From Bacteroidales bacterium (lineage in GTDB: Bacteria; Bacteroidota; Bacteroidia; Bacteroidales; UBA10428), in the NCBI GenBank assembly GCA_016935435.1, contig JAFGQZ010000102.1, forward strand, positions 1-34,051: 34,051 nucleotides of DNA, given 5' to 3'. Position 1 is the stretch's first letter. Each line of letters begins with the position of its first letter. Shown one piece after another: positions 15,534 to 25,799 of the stretch. Both the position numbers and the translations under genes were made by a program. The notes below the pieces were generated by a model that was not told the DNA's origin, did not search any database, and saw only the letters and a list, made by a program, of their open reading frames with translations.

Positions 15534-18122
15534 TTAATTTCTAAAAACAAGCCCCCCATTTTCGAAATCGACCAAAACAGGCTTTGAATTGTCGATAGTG
15601 CCCGAAATAATTTCCTTCGACAATACATTGAGTATTTCTTTTTGGATAGCGCGCTTAACAGGCCTTGCCCCAAACTGTGGATCGAAACCAATATGGGAAA
15701 GATATTTAACAGCACCCTCGGCAACGTTAAGTGTAATGCCTTCGTCAGCCAGCCTCTTAGCTATTTGTTTAACCTGAAGGTGGATAATGCCTTCGACTTC
15801 GGCCTCGGTAAGGGGCAGGAACATAATTAGTTCATCGACCCGGTTTAAAAACTCCGGCCTAATGGTTTGTTTCATCAGCGAAAATATATCGTTCCTGAGC
15901 TTATCCAGCAGTTGTTCGCGGTTATGGTTGTTAATTTCGGCAATGCGTTCGGTAATAAGGTGCGAGCCAATGTTGCTGGTCATAATTACAATGGTATTTT
16001 TAAAGTTCACCACCCTGCCTTTGTTATCGGTAAGGCGCCCATCGTCGAGAACCTGTAACAGAATATTGAACACATCGGGGTGGGCTTTTTCAATTTCGTC
16101 GAGCAACACCACCGAATATGGCTTGCGCCTTACAGCTTCAGTAAGCTGCCCGCCCTCTTCATAGCCAACATAGCCCGGAGGTGCCCCAATAAGCCTCGAT
16201 ACCGAGTGTCGTTCCTGGTATTCGCTCATATCAATGCGGGTCATTAGGCTGTCGTCGTTAAAGAGTGCCCCGGCCAGTGCCTTGGCAAGTTCGGTTTTGC
16301 CTACCCCGGTAGTACCAAGGAAAATAAACGAGCCTATTGGCCTGGCAGCATCCTGCAAACCTGCCCGGCTGCGGCGCACCGCATCGGCCACAGCCTGTAC
16401 GGCTTCGTCCTGGCCAACAACCCGCTTATGCAGCTCTTCTTCGAGGTGCAGTAACTTTATACGCTCGCCCTCGAGCATTTTGTTTACAGGAATGCCTGTC
16501 CATCCCGAAACTATTTCAGCAATATCTTCAGCTTCCACTTCTTCTTTAATCAGGGCGCTGTCTTTTTGTTTTTCTTCTAGCAATGTTTTAAGTCGTTCTA
16601 TGTCGGCCTCGGCCTCTTTAATTTTTCCGTAACGCAATTCGGCCACTAAACCATAGTTGCCTTCGCGCTCGGCCTTTTCAGCTTCAAATTTATAATTTTC
16701 TATATTCGACTTGTTTTGCTGTATTTTGCCAACCAAATCTTTTTCAGCCTGCCACTTTGCCCTTAGCTTTGACCTTTGTTCGTTTAAGTTGGCAAGCTCT
16801 GCTGCAAGTTCCTCGTTTTTTTTCTTGTCGCCCTCGCGCTTAATGGCTTCACGTTCAATTTCGAGCTGTTTTAAACGGCGCTCGATTTCATCAATTTCCT
16901 GGGGGAGCGAGTTCATTTCGATACGCATTTTGGAGGCAGCCTCATCGATTAAATCGATAGCCTTATCGGGCAGGAACCTATTGGTAATATATCGATGCGA
17001 AAGTTCAACGGCAGCAATAATTGCCTCGTCCTTAATGCGTACCTTATGATGGTTTTCGTAACGTTCCTTCAGCCCGCGCAGTATAGAAACAGCACTTTGT
17101 ATGTCGGGCTCATCGACCATAACTACCTGAAACCTTCGTTCGAGGGCTTTGTCTTTCTCGAAATATTTCTGGTATTCGTCGAGGGTTGTAGCGCCAATTG
17201 CCCTTAATTCGCCCCTTGCCAGCGCAGGTTTCAGGATGTTTGCAGCATCCATGGCGCCTTCGGATTTTCCGGCACCAACAAGGGTGTGAATTTCGTCGAT
17301 AAAAAGTATTATTTCGCCATTTGAGCCAATAACTTCTTTTACAACCGCTTTGAGGCGCTCTTCAAATTCGCCCTTGTATTTGGCCCCTGCAACCAGTGCC
17401 CCCATATCGAGAGAAAAAACAAGTTTTGTTTTGAGGTTTTCGGGCACATCGCCCGATATAATACGATGGGCCAAACCTTCGGCAATGGCAGTTTTCCCAA
17501 CCCCGGGCTCACCAATTAGTACCGGGTTGTTTTTGGTGCGGCGCGAAAGTATTTGAAGTATGCGGCGAATTTCATCATCGCGACCAATAACAGGGTCGAG
17601 TTTTCCTTTGCGCGCACTTTCATTAAGGTTAATGGCATAGCGGCCAAGTGCATTGTATGATTCTTCTGCCGACTGGCTGTTTACTTTCCCGCCCTTGCGA
17701 AGCTCGGCAATTGCTGTATCGACTGCTTTTTCCGAAAGCCCGTTATCTTTCAGCACCTGCGACACCTGATCGCCTGCTGCAAGAATACCTTTGAGGATAT
17801 ATTCGACAGAAACGAATTCGTCGCTGTTTTTTTTCGAAAAACCGAGTGCTTTTTGCAGGGCATCGGACGACTTAGACGACAGGTATTGCTCTCCACCCGA
17901 AACTTTAGGATACGAATCGGCTATACGGCCTACAAATTGTTGAACAAGCATTGAGTTTACAGCTGCCTTTTTCTGTATAAAATCGAGCACATCAGCGGCA
18001 TTATTGGCCAGCGAAAGGTACAAATGTCCGGGCTCAACTGCCTGGTGGCCTTTTTCGTGCGCAATGGCAAAGGCTTGCTGTATAACATCCTGGGCCTTTA
18101 TGGTAAAATTATTTAGGTTCAT
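15534..18122 (-). CDS. clpB: ATP-dependent disaggregase ClpB
   Basis: This 862-residue protein has the full ClpB plan: N-terminal Clp repeat domain (1-145), AAA+ module 1 with Walker A GEPGVGKT (204-211) and Walker B LFIDEIH, the middle coiled-coil domain (about 400-530, Lys/Glu-rich), and AAA+ module 2 with GTTGVGKT, the [22 protein letters not shown] loop region, and a C-terminal D2-small domain. The long middle domain distinguishes it from ClpA and ClpC. It forms hexamers that pull proteins out of aggregates together with DnaK. The length is normal for the family. It is transcribed leftward, divergent from the second ABC exporter. Confidence 0.97.
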   Translation of the reverse strand: MNLNNFTIKAQDVIQQAFAIAHEKGHQAVEPGHLYLSLANNAADVLDFIQKKAAVNSMLVQQFVGRIADSYPKVSGGEQYLSSKSSDALQKALGFSKKNSDEFVSVEYILKGILAAGDQVSQVLKDNGLSEKAVDTAIAELRKGGKVNSQSAEESYNALGRYAINLNESARKGKLDPVIGRDDEIRRILQILSRRTKNNPVLIGEPGVGKTAIAEGLAHRIISGDVPENLKTKLVFSLDMGALVAGAKYKGEFEERLKAVVKEVIGSNGEIILFIDEIHTLVGAGKSEGAMDAANILKPALARGELRAIGATTLDEYQKYFEKDKALERRFQVVMVDEPDIQSAVSILRGLKERYENHHKVRIKDEAIIAAVELSHRYITNRFLPDKAIDLIDEAASKMRIEMNSLPQEIDEIERRLKQLEIEREAIKREGDKKKNEELAAELANLNEQRSKLRAKWQAEKDLVGKIQQNKSNIENYKFEAEKAEREGNYGLVAELRYGKIKEAEADIERLKTLLEEKQKDSALIKEEVEAEDIAEIVSGWTGIPVNKMLEGERIKLLHLEEELHKRVVGQDEAVQAVADAVRRSRAGLQDAARPIGSFIFLGTTGVGKTELAKALAGALFNDDSLMTRIDMSEYQERHSVSRLIGAPPGYVGYEEGGQLTEAVRRKPYSVVLLDEIEKAHPDVFNILLQVLDDGRLTDNKGRVVNFKNTIVIMTSNIGSHLITERIAEINNHNREQLLDKLRNDIFSLMKQTIRPEFLNRVDELIMFLPLTEAEVEGIIHLQVKQIAKRLADEGITLNVAEGAVKYLSHIGFDPQFGARPVKRAIQKEILNVLSKEIISGTIDNSKPVLVDFENGGLVFRN

Positions 18123-18182
18123 AACTAAAAAGTTTGTTTTTCATGCTTCAAAGATTTTACCAATCAGCAAAAACTGCAATTA

Positions 18183-18212
18183 TGACACAAAAAAACAGTC
18201 TTTCACATGTCA
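18183..18212. promoter_or_regulatory. Inverted repeat TGACA-N20-TGTCA between clpB and the ABC exporter
   Basis: TGACA (18183-18187) and TGTCA (18208-18212) face each other in the 273-bp divergent region, about 60-90 bp upstream of the clpB start. It could be a stress-regulator site for clpB, but five-base arms are short and could be chance. The rest of the intergenic region is AT-rich and shows no gene or clear terminator. Confidence 0.2.
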
Positions 18213-18395
18213 GAATTTCATAAAAAAAATAAATAAAGAACCTCTTTAATACTTCTTTATTCCAGCCATAAACCAAACAACAAAACTTATTAACATCATT
18301 TTTATTAACTTAACAACAATATATACCGAAACAAAGCTAACTTGCCTGCGTAAAAGTCAACACTAAACCACAACATCAAAAACTCTCGAAATTAA

Positions 18396-21300
18396 ATGAG
18401 CGAGCAGATTTTAAAGGCATTAATGGAGCTTTTTGCCATAATTACCAGGCCGGAAAACAACGAATCGACAGATATTCTCGACCGCCGGCCCGTGGTAGAA
18501 TCGTTTTTGCGCCGGCAGCTAAACGAAGATTTGGTTGAAAATTACATCAAAATATACGATGCCTTTTCGGAGAAGCACCAGAGCCTTATAAACCGTAGCG
18601 GTAAAAAACGCATTGGGCCCGATTCGGTTAAGCTTTTACGTATTTGCGATGAAATTAACCACGAACTTACCCAGCAACAAAAGTTTATTGTATTAATACA
18701 CCTTTTCGAGTTTGTAAACAGCGACAATGTTGAAGTTTCGGAGCAGGAATACGAGTTTATAAACATTGTATCCGATTCGTTCTATATTGAGCGCAAAGAA
18801 CACGACGATATTCGCGACTATACAATTTCTTCAATCCAGGAGCTTCCCGATTCGGAGAATATTCTTTTAATCGATGGTGAGCCAGACACCAATGACAAAA
18901 ACAAACATCTTTATACAGTTCACCTGAAAGGGCAGTTGCGTATATTGCGAATTGCATCGGCCAATATATATTTTCTGAGGTACCTTGGCAACCACGAGTT
19001 GTACCTCAACGGACAGTTGCTACAAGCCGACAAGGTATATGTTTTTAATACTGGTTCGTCGATACGCAACCACAATATAAAACCAATATATTACAGCGAT
19101 GTAATAAGCCTTTTCCAGAGCGAAAGCACAGAGTCGAAAATTCTGTTCGAAGCAAAAGATATATCGTATAAATTCAAAAACGAGTTTATTGGACTGCACC
19201 CCATGAGCTTTAACGAGCGTTCGGGCCGGCTCGTTGGAATAATGGGCGCCAGCGGGGCAGGCAAATCTACCCTGTTGCATGTGCTAAACGGCACAAATAA
19301 GCCCCATACAGGCTCAGTTAAAATAAATGGCGTAGATATCCATAACGACAAGAAAAAAATAGAAGGCCTCATTGGCTTTGTTTCGCAAGACGACCTACTA
19401 ATCGAAGAGCTCTCGGTGTTTCAAAACTTATATTATAATGCAAAACTCTGTTTTAGCAATTATAACGAAAAACTACTTGTGGAAACCGTCGAAAAAATGT
19501 TGCAGAGCCTTGGCCTGTATGAAATAAAGGATATACAGGTTGGCGATCCGCTAAACAAGAAAATAAGCGGCGGACAACGCAAAAGGTTAAACATTGCGCT
19601 TGAACTTATTCGCGAACCAGCAGTATTGTTTCTTGACGAACCCACCTCGGGATTATCGTCGCGCGACTCCGAAAATATAATGGACCTGCTGAAAGAACTA
19701 TCGCTGAAAGGCAAACTGGTATTTGTGGTCATCCACCAGCCCTCGAGCGATATTTTTAAAATGTTCGACAAACTATTAATACTCGACACAGGCGGTTACC
19801 TCATATACGATGGCGACCCCATTGAATCGATATTGTATTTTAAGTCGAAAATACACCATGCCAATTATAACGAAAGCGAATGTCGTATATGTGGCAACGT
19901 AAACCCCGAACAAATTTTTAACATTGTTGAATCGAATGTACTCGATGAATACGGCAAGTTTACCAGAAACCGAAAAATATCGCCAAAACAATGGTACACT
20001 TATTATATTGATGAACGCGATAAAAGAGAAGTGCCAACCGCCAAAACATTTGAACTACCCAGAATATCATTTAAAATACCAAACAAGCTCCGGCAATTCT
20101 TAATTTTTTGCACACGCGATGTGCTTTCGAAACTTTCGAATACCCAATACCTGATTATTAATTTTCTGGAAGCGCCGGTACTGGCCTTTGTTCTGGCCTT
20201 TATTATAAAATATTATAATGTTAGCGAAACAAACGAGTTTGGATATACCCTTAACGGGAACAGCAATCTGCCTGTATATATATTTATGGCAGTAATAATA
20301 GCCTTTTTTATGGGGCTTACAGTGAGTGCCGAGGAAATAATCAAAGACCGGAAAATACTAAAACGAGAGGCTTTCCTGAACCTGAGCAGGGCAAGTTACC
20401 TTTTCTCGAAAGTGGGCGTTTTAACTATATTGTCGGCCATACAGGCTTTTTCTTTTGTTATTGTCGGTAACACCATAATGGAAATTAAGGGAATGAATTT
20501 TCATTACTGGGCTATACTTTTCAGTTGCTGGGTTTCGGCAAATATGATTGGGCTTGTAATCTCTGACAGTTTCAATACTGTAGTTACTATTTATATTTTA
20601 ATACCCTTTTTGGTAATACCCCAAATTATTTTAAGCGGAGTTATTGTTAAATACGAAAAACTAAACCCATCAATATCGTCGCCGGAACGCATACCCGGTT
20701 ACGGCGAAATTATGACAGCCCGTTGGGGGTACGAAGCTTTGGCTGTGCACCAGTTTGTCAACAACAATTACATGAAAGAGTTTTACCCGCTTAGCAAACT
20801 CATGAGCCTTTGCGAATTCAAGAAAAATTACTGGGTAAAAAACCTCGAAAACAAAGTCGATTATATTTCGAAATACGCTACAACAACCAACGACACCGAA
20901 CGGCTTGAGAACTATGCCACATTGCTGTTCAATGAAATAAACCGCGAGAACAAAGCCAACAAACTGGTTAAATTCGACAAAACCGATGAGTTAATTAAAA
21001 TGAATTTCACCCCCGAAATTATTGATGAACTTAAAGAGTATTTCAGGAACATAAACCGTTACTATATAAGGGCTTATAACGAAATTAACGACAAGCGCGA
21101 CAAAATTGTGCGTGAAAACCAGGATACCAGCGAGAAGAAAGAGGCTTTTCTGAAAAGGAAAAGGGAACACCATAATGATAAGCTCGCCGAATTTGTAGAA
21201 AACTCAAACGAAACCGTACGCATTATTGAGTACAAAGGCCGCCTCATACAAAAAATCGACCCGGTTTACCTCGATCCCGACCCAATTCCGGTAAAAGCCC

Positions 21301-21479
21301 ATTTCTATGCCCCGCAAAAGTGGCTGGCAGGAAAATACCGAAGTACTTTCTGGGTTAATGCTTTTGTTATTTGGATGATGTCGGTGTTGTTTTTTATTGT
21401 ACTATATTTCAGGGGGCTTCGGCATGCACTTAATTTCTTCGACTCCATAAAAACAAACCTTAAACCAAAGCTACGTTAA
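18396..21479 (+). CDS. ABCG-like ABC exporter, fused ATPase and permease (paralogue 2)
   Basis: This 1027-residue transporter is clearly homologous end to end with the exporter at 753-3881. Order: helical TerB-like N-terminus (1-140), beta-rich FHA-like module with LYLNGQ and a GSSIR phrase (about 155-240), then the ATPase. The ATPase has Walker A GASGAGKST (284-292), signature ISGGQ (390-394), D414-E415 and switch His447. The CxxC motif CRICGNVNPEQ (C496, C499) follows, then membrane segments at about 580-770, a highly charged soluble insert of about 200 residues and a final membrane helix near 990. ABCG-type half-transporters must dimerise; the two paralogues could pair with each other or with themselves. 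It is monocistronic, ends at a strong terminator, and its substrate is unknown. Confidence 0.9.
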   Translation: MSEQILKALMELFAIITRPENNESTDILDRRPVVESFLRRQLNEDLVENYIKIYDAFSEKHQSLINRSGKKRIGPDSVKLLRICDEINHELTQQQKFIVLIHLFEFVNSDNVEVSEQEYEFINIVSDSFYIERKEHDDIRDYTISSIQELPDSENILLIDGEPDTNDKNKHLYTVHLKGQLRILRIASANIYFLRYLGNHELYLNGQLLQADKVYVFNTGSSIRNHNIKPIYYSDVISLFQSESTESKILFEAKDISYKFKNEFIGLHPMSFNERSGRLVGIMGASGAGKSTLLHVLNGTNKPHTGSVKINGVDIHNDKKKIEGLIGFVSQDDLLIEELSVFQNLYYNAKLCFSNYNEKLLVETVEKMLQSLGLYEIKDIQVGDPLNKKISGGQRKRLNIALELIREPAVLFLDEPTSGLSSRDSENIMDLLKELSLKGKLVFVVIHQPSSDIFKMFDKLLILDTGGYLIYDGDPIESILYFKSKIHHANYNESECRICGNVNPEQIFNIVESNVLDEYGKFTRNRKISPKQWYTYYIDERDKREVPTAKTFELPRISFKIPNKLRQFLIFCTRDVLSKLSNTQYLIINFLEAPVLAFVLAFIIKYYNVSETNEFGYTLNGNSNLPVYIFMAVIIAFFMGLTVSAEEIIKDRKILKREAFLNLSRASYLFSKVGVLTILSAIQAFSFVIVGNTIMEIKGMNFHYWAILFSCWVSANMIGLVISDSFNTVVTIYILIPFLVIPQIILSGVIVKYEKLNPSISSPERIPGYGEIMTARWGYEALAVHQFVNNNYMKEFYPLSKLMSLCEFKKNYWVKNLENKVDYISKYATTTNDTERLENYATLLFNEINRENKANKLVKFDKTDELIKMNFTPEIIDELKEYFRNINRYYIRAYNEINDKRDKIVRENQDTSEKKEAFLKRKREHHNDKLAEFVENSNETVRIIEYKGRLIQKIDPVYLDPDPIPVKAHFYAPQKWLAGKYRSTFWVNAFVIWMMSVLFFIVLYFRGLRHALNFFDSIKTNLKPKLR

Positions 21480-21486
21480 CCAGAGC

Positions 21487-21519
21487 ATAAAAAAAACGCC
21501 GGATAAACCGGCGTTTTTC
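21487..21519. terminator. Bidirectional rho-independent terminator
   Basis: The stem AACGCCGG (21495-21502) and CCGGCGTT (21508-21515) encloses the five-base loop ATAAA, with an A run to the left and a T run to the right. It can stop both the rightward ABC exporter transcript and the leftward galactose operon transcript. This is the clearest terminator in the window. Confidence 0.9.
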
Positions 21520-21539
21520 TTTGGCAATACAAAACATAA

Positions 21540-21749
21540 CTAAACATTTTTCTTTTTTCGCTGCATTATAGCAGGTATAAGCATACTAACACCAAACAGT
21601 ACCATAAATATCCCCGACCACAGGTTTATATTGATACTGAGGGAACGGACGTACATTTCGTTGCCCGTGGTGAAGAACCCGAAAATAGTAAGCATTATAC
21701 CAAATATTGTAAACATAAGTCCAATAGGAAATTTTATATCTAAGCCCAT
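21540..21749 (-). CDS. Small two-helix membrane protein, probable symporter partner
   Basis: This 69-residue protein has two hydrophobic helices (about 8-27 and 40-61) joined by a short polar loop and ends in a basic tail (QRKKKNV). It starts at ATG, 26 bp after the stop of the sodium/sugar symporter gene, and is the last gene before the shared terminator, so it is almost certainly co-transcribed with the transporter. Small membrane proteins next to SSS-family symporters are a recurring arrangement, which suggests a stabilising or regulatory subunit. I recognise no named domain, and the partnership is inferred from position. Confidence 0.7.
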   Translation of the reverse strand: MGLDIKFPIGLMFTIFGIMLTIFGFFTTGNEMYVRSLSININLWSGIFMVLFGVSMLIPAIMQRKKKNV

Positions 21750-21775
21750 TTTTTATCAGTTTTAAAAATTATAAA

Positions 21776-23455
21776 CTACCAAAAGATAATAGACAGTGCA
21801 ATAGCTATGGCACCAATAATAACCGATAAGGCCACTGGTTTTTTGTACCAAACCTTTTCCTCATCGACATATTTAGGTGTGAGCGAATACACCAGGCCTT
21901 TAAGTTCTTCATCGGTTTTTGTGCGTTTTGTGGCCAGCGAAATTACAAATGTAAGAACAAGGGCTACCGAAAAGGCTACTATGGCAATGTTAAAGTTTTG
22001 TGCCATTTCGCTGGGGAAGGTTTTAAGTGTTGTTCCCATCCAGCCGCCTTTTATAAGACTGGTAGCACCAGCAGGTTGTGTAAAGCCATGCACAAGGGCC
22101 GCCGATAAAATGCCCGAAAGAAGCCCCCAGAATGCGCCATGCCCGGTAGTGCGTTTGGCAAACATACCCAATACGAAAGTTGCAAACAATGGGGCATTTA
22201 TAAAGGCAAAAATCAGCTGGAGGAAGTCCATTACATTGTTAAACATAGCTGCAACGTAAGCTGTTAAAATACTTACACCAACGCCAACAATGGTTGTAAT
22301 CTGCCCAACCCTCAGGTAATGTTTGTCCGATTTGTTTGGTTTAATATAGCTTTGGTAAATATCGTAGGTAAAAACTGTATTGAAAGCCGTAACGTTTCCG
22401 GCCATGCCCGACATAAACGAGGCCATTAGCGCAGTTAAGCCCAAACCGAGCACCCCTGTGGGCAGGTAATACTGCAACAGCGAAGGAATAACAAGGTCGT
22501 AGTCGTAACTGTTTCCTTTAAGCGGCAGGGCATAGCCGGAGTCGGCCATGTTAAGCAATGCAATGGCAATCATACCGGGAACAATTACAAGAAACGGGAT
22601 AAACATTTTCGGAATAGCGCCAATAAGCGGGGTTTTTCTGGCAGCGCTCATTGAGCCGGCAGCCATGGCACGCTGCACCACCAAAAAGTTGGTACACCAG
22701 TAACCGAACGAAAGCACAAAGCCCAAACCGAATACTATGCCCATCCAGCTGCCCATTTCATGTTGCGGGCCAATATGTTTCCAGGAGTGGGCAAGTTCGG
22801 GCGAGTTCATGTTGGCAACCATGCCTTCCCAGCCACCCACATGAATAAGCCCAAGAATTACCAGCGGAAGAAAACCAATTACTATTAGGAAGAATTGCAG
22901 TACTTCGTTGTAAATGGCCGAGCTTAGTCCGCCCAGATAGGTATAAACCAAAACAATAACTGCTGAAATAATGAGGCTTAAATGGAAATTCCACCCCAAA
23001 AGGTTTTCTAACAACAATGCCAGGGCATACATTGAAATACCCGAAGCAAAAATGGTCATAATGGCAAATGAAACGGCATTCAGCCCCCTGGTTTTTTCAT
23101 CGAAACGGAGTTTAAGATATTCCGGCACCGACCTGGCTTTCGACCCATAATAAAAAGGCATCATAAAAATTGCCAGGAAAATCATTGCCGGGATAGCCCC
23201 AATCCAATAGAAGTGCACAGTGGCCAAGCCATACTTTGCACCAGAGGCAGCCATGCCAATTACCTCCAGGGCCCCCAGGTTTGCCGAAATAAAGGCAAGG
23301 CCTGTAACCCATGCAGGAAGCGAGCGACCGGCCTCGAGGAAGGCAGAAGCATCTTTCATGTATTTTTTAAGCGCCCATCCAATACCCAGGACAAATACAA
23401 AATAGATTAGCATAATTGCGTAATCTAACCAACTTAAAGCAAAACTTGCATTCAT
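21776..23455 (-). CDS. Sodium/sugar (galactose or glucose) symporter, SSS family
   Basis: This 559-residue membrane protein has about 14 hydrophobic segments and is closely similar in pattern to bacterial SGLT-type transporters. The diagnostic stretches are ISANLGALEVIGMAASGAKYG near residue 60, the signature region around VYTYLGGLSSAIYNEVLQFF and the later MASFMSGMAGNVTAFNTVFTYDIYQSY. It uses the sodium gradient to import a hexose. Its place straight after galT and galK makes galactose the probable substrate. The gap to galT is 88 bp and contains an inverted repeat, so a secondary promoter or processing site is possible. The next gene is the 69-residue membrane protein. Confidence 0.9.
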   Translation of the reverse strand: MNASFALSWLDYAIMLIYFVFVLGIGWALKKYMKDASAFLEAGRSLPAWVTGLAFISANLGALEVIGMAASGAKYGLATVHFYWIGAIPAMIFLAIFMMPFYYGSKARSVPEYLKLRFDEKTRGLNAVSFAIMTIFASGISMYALALLLENLLGWNFHLSLIISAVIVLVYTYLGGLSSAIYNEVLQFFLIVIGFLPLVILGLIHVGGWEGMVANMNSPELAHSWKHIGPQHEMGSWMGIVFGLGFVLSFGYWCTNFLVVQRAMAAGSMSAARKTPLIGAIPKMFIPFLVIVPGMIAIALLNMADSGYALPLKGNSYDYDLVIPSLLQYYLPTGVLGLGLTALMASFMSGMAGNVTAFNTVFTYDIYQSYIKPNKSDKHYLRVGQITTIVGVGVSILTAYVAAMFNNVMDFLQLIFAFINAPLFATFVLGMFAKRTTGHGAFWGLLSGILSAALVHGFTQPAGATSLIKGGWMGTTLKTFPSEMAQNFNIAIVAFSVALVLTFVISLATKRTKTDEELKGLVYSLTPKYVDEEKVWYKKPVALSVIIGAIAIALSIIFW

Positions 23456-23493
23456 GTAATATTCTTAGTTAAGGAGTTAATAATTTCAAACGG

Positions 23494-23517
23494 TCACAAA
23501 AATATTTTAATTTGTGA
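23494..23517. promoter_or_regulatory. Inverted repeat between galT and the symporter gene
   Basis: TCACAAA and TTTGTGA form perfect 7-bp arms around a 10-bp AT-only spacer, about 40 bp upstream of the symporter ATG. It may be an operator for separate control of the transporter, or an mRNA hairpin. It does not match the palindrome upstream of the regulator gene. Coordinates may be off by one. Confidence 0.3.
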
Positions 23518-23543
23518 TACTCATAACCACTCAAAAACACTTA

Positions 23544-24590
23544 CTAAATTGCATTATAATGTGTTTTTGGCAGCGAGCGCAACCTTTCCGCACTTTGCTC
23601 GGGCGTAATGTCGCGCTGGGGGTTAGCCAGCATTTCGTACCCAACCATAAATTTTTTTACAGTTGCTGAACGCAAAAGTGGAGGATAGAAATGCATGTGC
23701 AGGTGCCATTCGGGGTGTTCCAGCCCATCGGTAGGTGCCTGGTGCAAGCCTGCCGAATAAGGGAACGATATTTCGAAAAGGTTGTCGAACATAATGGTAA
23801 CCTTCTTGTAAATATCGGCAAGAGCTGTTTTTTCATCATCGTTAAGCTGACAAATGTTTTGTACATGCCTGCGGCTGACAACCATACATTCATAAGGCCA
23901 AACAGCCCAAAAAGGCACTAAAGCAATAAAATGTTGGTTTGAGGCAACAATTCGTTCACCCGAAATTTCTTCATCGGCCAGGTAATCGGCTAAAAGGCTG
24001 CGGTTATGCTTAGCAAAATAAGCTTTTTGCATGGCCATTTCTTTGGCCGGCTCTACCGGAATAGAATTTTGCGCCCAAATTTGCCCATGTGGGTGAGGGT
24101 TGCTGCACCCCATAATATCGCCTTTATTTTCGAATATCTGCACATAGTTTATGTAGTCCATTGCCCCAATTTGCTGATATTCATCGCACCACACATCAAC
24201 AACTTTTCTTATATCGGCAACTTCCATTTCCGGAATTGTCAGATCGTGGCGGGGCGAAAAACAAATTACCTTGCAAAACCCTTTTTCGCTTTCAGCCCTG
24301 AACAAATCGCCCTTAAAAAAGCTACCGGCAGGCACATCGGGAACAAGGGCGCTAAAATCGTTTTGAAAAACAAACACACTTGAATATGCAGGGTTTTTTG
24401 CCCCACCTGCCCTATCGTTCCCCGGGCACAAATAACAAGCCTTTTCGTATTGCGGCCTGCGCCCTTCGTTAATTTTTTCAACTTTTCCCTGCCAGGGCCT
24501 TTTTGTACGGTGTGGCGACACCAGTACCCATTCGCCGGTTAAGGGGTTGTACCTCCGATGGGTATGTTCGGTAAATTCGAATTGATCCAT
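23544..24590 (-). CDS. galT: Galactose-1-phosphate uridylyltransferase
   Basis: This 348-residue enzyme of the Leloir pathway swaps UMP between UDP-glucose and galactose 1-phosphate. The catalytic HPHGQ is at 166-170 with the uridylylated His168, and the family phrase [14 protein letters not shown] is intact. The zinc-site cysteines C52 and C55 (CYLC) and His115 match the positions in the E. coli enzyme. Length and start are normal. It lies 35 bp after galK in the same operon and ahead of the symporter. No galE or mutarotase gene is in the window, so epimerisation must come from elsewhere. Confidence 0.97.
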   Translation of the reverse strand: MDQFEFTEHTHRRYNPLTGEWVLVSPHRTKRPWQGKVEKINEGRRPQYEKACYLCPGNDRAGGAKNPAYSSVFVFQNDFSALVPDVPAGSFFKGDLFRAESEKGFCKVICFSPRHDLTIPEMEVADIRKVVDVWCDEYQQIGAMDYINYVQIFENKGDIMGCSNPHPHGQIWAQNSIPVEPAKEMAMQKAYFAKHNRSLLADYLADEEISGERIVASNQHFIALVPFWAVWPYECMVVSRRHVQNICQLNDDEKTALADIYKKVTIMFDNLFEISFPYSAGLHQAPTDGLEHPEWHLHMHFYPPLLRSATVKKFMVGYEMLANPQRDITPEQSAERLRSLPKTHYNAI

Positions 24591-24625
24591 TCAGCTTTAT
24601 TTATTGATTTTACAAGCCGGGCAAT

Positions 24626-25783
24626 TTAATTAATAATGCTAGTGCCCTGTTTGATACTGACGTTATAAACCAAAAGGTCGAGGCCGGTTTGGGCTTTATA
24701 ACCCTTTGTTGCTATGTCGATAAATTCGTTTGTTTTTGTTTTGTCAACTATGTTAATAGTGCAACCGCCAAAACCACCCCCCATAACTCGCGATCCGATA
24801 ACTGCGCCCGATTTTTCAGCAATATCTACCAGTATATCAAGTTCGCTGCAACTTACCTCGTATTCGTCCCTGAGCCCATAGTGGGTGCTATACATGAGTT
24901 TGCCAACAGTGGCCAAATCGTTTCTTTCAAGCGCTTCACAAGCATCGGTAAGCCTTTTAATTTCCTCAACAACAAATTTGCACCTTTTATAAACAGTTGG
25001 GTTGAATTCGCTTTTATGCTGATATAGCAATTCGGGCGACACATCGCGCAGGCTTTGGATTTTGGGGTTATATTTCTGAAGAATGGCAACTCCGCTTTCG
25101 CATTCGTGGCGACGGGTATTGTATTCCGATGAAGCCAATGAATGTTTTACCTGTGTATCGCACAAAATTATATCGTAACCATCGAGCTTAAAGGGGTATA
25201 ATTTGTATTCCAGCGAACGGCAATCGAGTTTAATAACTTTGTCCTGCTCACTGAAAACACTTGCAAACTGATCCATTATTCCGCATTTCACACCGGCATA
25301 TTCATGCTCGGCCATTTGCGACAGTTTAACTATCTCTATTTTCGACAAGCCAAGGTTAAAAACTTCGTTAAGCGCAAAAGCAAAACCAGTTTCGAGGGCT
25401 GCCGACGACGAAAGCCCGGCACCTAATGGAATATTCCCGCCAAAAACACAATCGACACCAGAAAGGGTTTTGCCCATTTTCTGTATTTGGGCAATAACAC
25501 CAACCAAATAATTAGCCCAGTGCTTTTCGGTTTTTTCAATTGAATTTGCCGGAACATCAATTTCATCGTTCAAATCGTACGATATAAGCCGGTGCATCTG
25601 GCTTCCGTTTTCGGCAATGGCAAATACAATATGCTTGTCAATGGCAGCAGGCAACACAAACCCCATATTATAATCGGTGTGTTCGCCAATAATGTTTATC
25701 CGCCCGGGAGCGCTAACCATAAGGGGTTCTTTGTTGAAGGCCCCAATAAACTTGTTCTTAATTTCCTTTTCCATCAGGTGCAT
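24626..25783 (-). CDS. galK: Galactokinase
   Basis: This 385-residue GHMP-family kinase phosphorylates galactose at C1 with ATP. Motifs: galactokinase signature GRINIIGEHTDYN (27-39), nucleotide-binding GAGLSSSAA (121-129), the catalytic Asp171 in GIMDQF, and the C-terminal GSRVMGGGFGGCTI block. Two ATGs, at 25783 and 25774, are equally plausible starts; the first is given. It begins 16 bp after the regulator's stop and is followed 35 bp later by galT, so regulator, kinase and transferase form one transcript. Confidence 0.97.
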   Translation of the reverse strand: MHLMEKEIKNKFIGAFNKEPLMVSAPGRINIIGEHTDYNMGFVLPAAIDKHIVFAIAENGSQMHRLISYDLNDEIDVPANSIEKTEKHWANYLVGVIAQIQKMGKTLSGVDCVFGGNIPLGAGLSSSAALETGFAFALNEVFNLGLSKIEIVKLSQMAEHEYAGVKCGIMDQFASVFSEQDKVIKLDCRSLEYKLYPFKLDGYDIILCDTQVKHSLASSEYNTRRHECESGVAILQKYNPKIQSLRDVSPELLYQHKSEFNPTVYKRCKFVVEEIKRLTDACEALERNDLATVGKLMYSTHYGLRDEYEVSCSELDILVDIAEKSGAVIGSRVMGGGFGGCTINIVDKTKTNEFIDIATKGYKAQTGLDLLVYNVSIKQGTSIIN

Positions 25784-25799
25784 TTTAAATTTTTACCAA

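Noticed and set aside
23494..23517. Crp-type binding site
   Set aside because: The half-sites are in the reverse orientation (TCACA outward, TGTGA inward) and 14 bp apart, not TGTGA-N6-TCACA.
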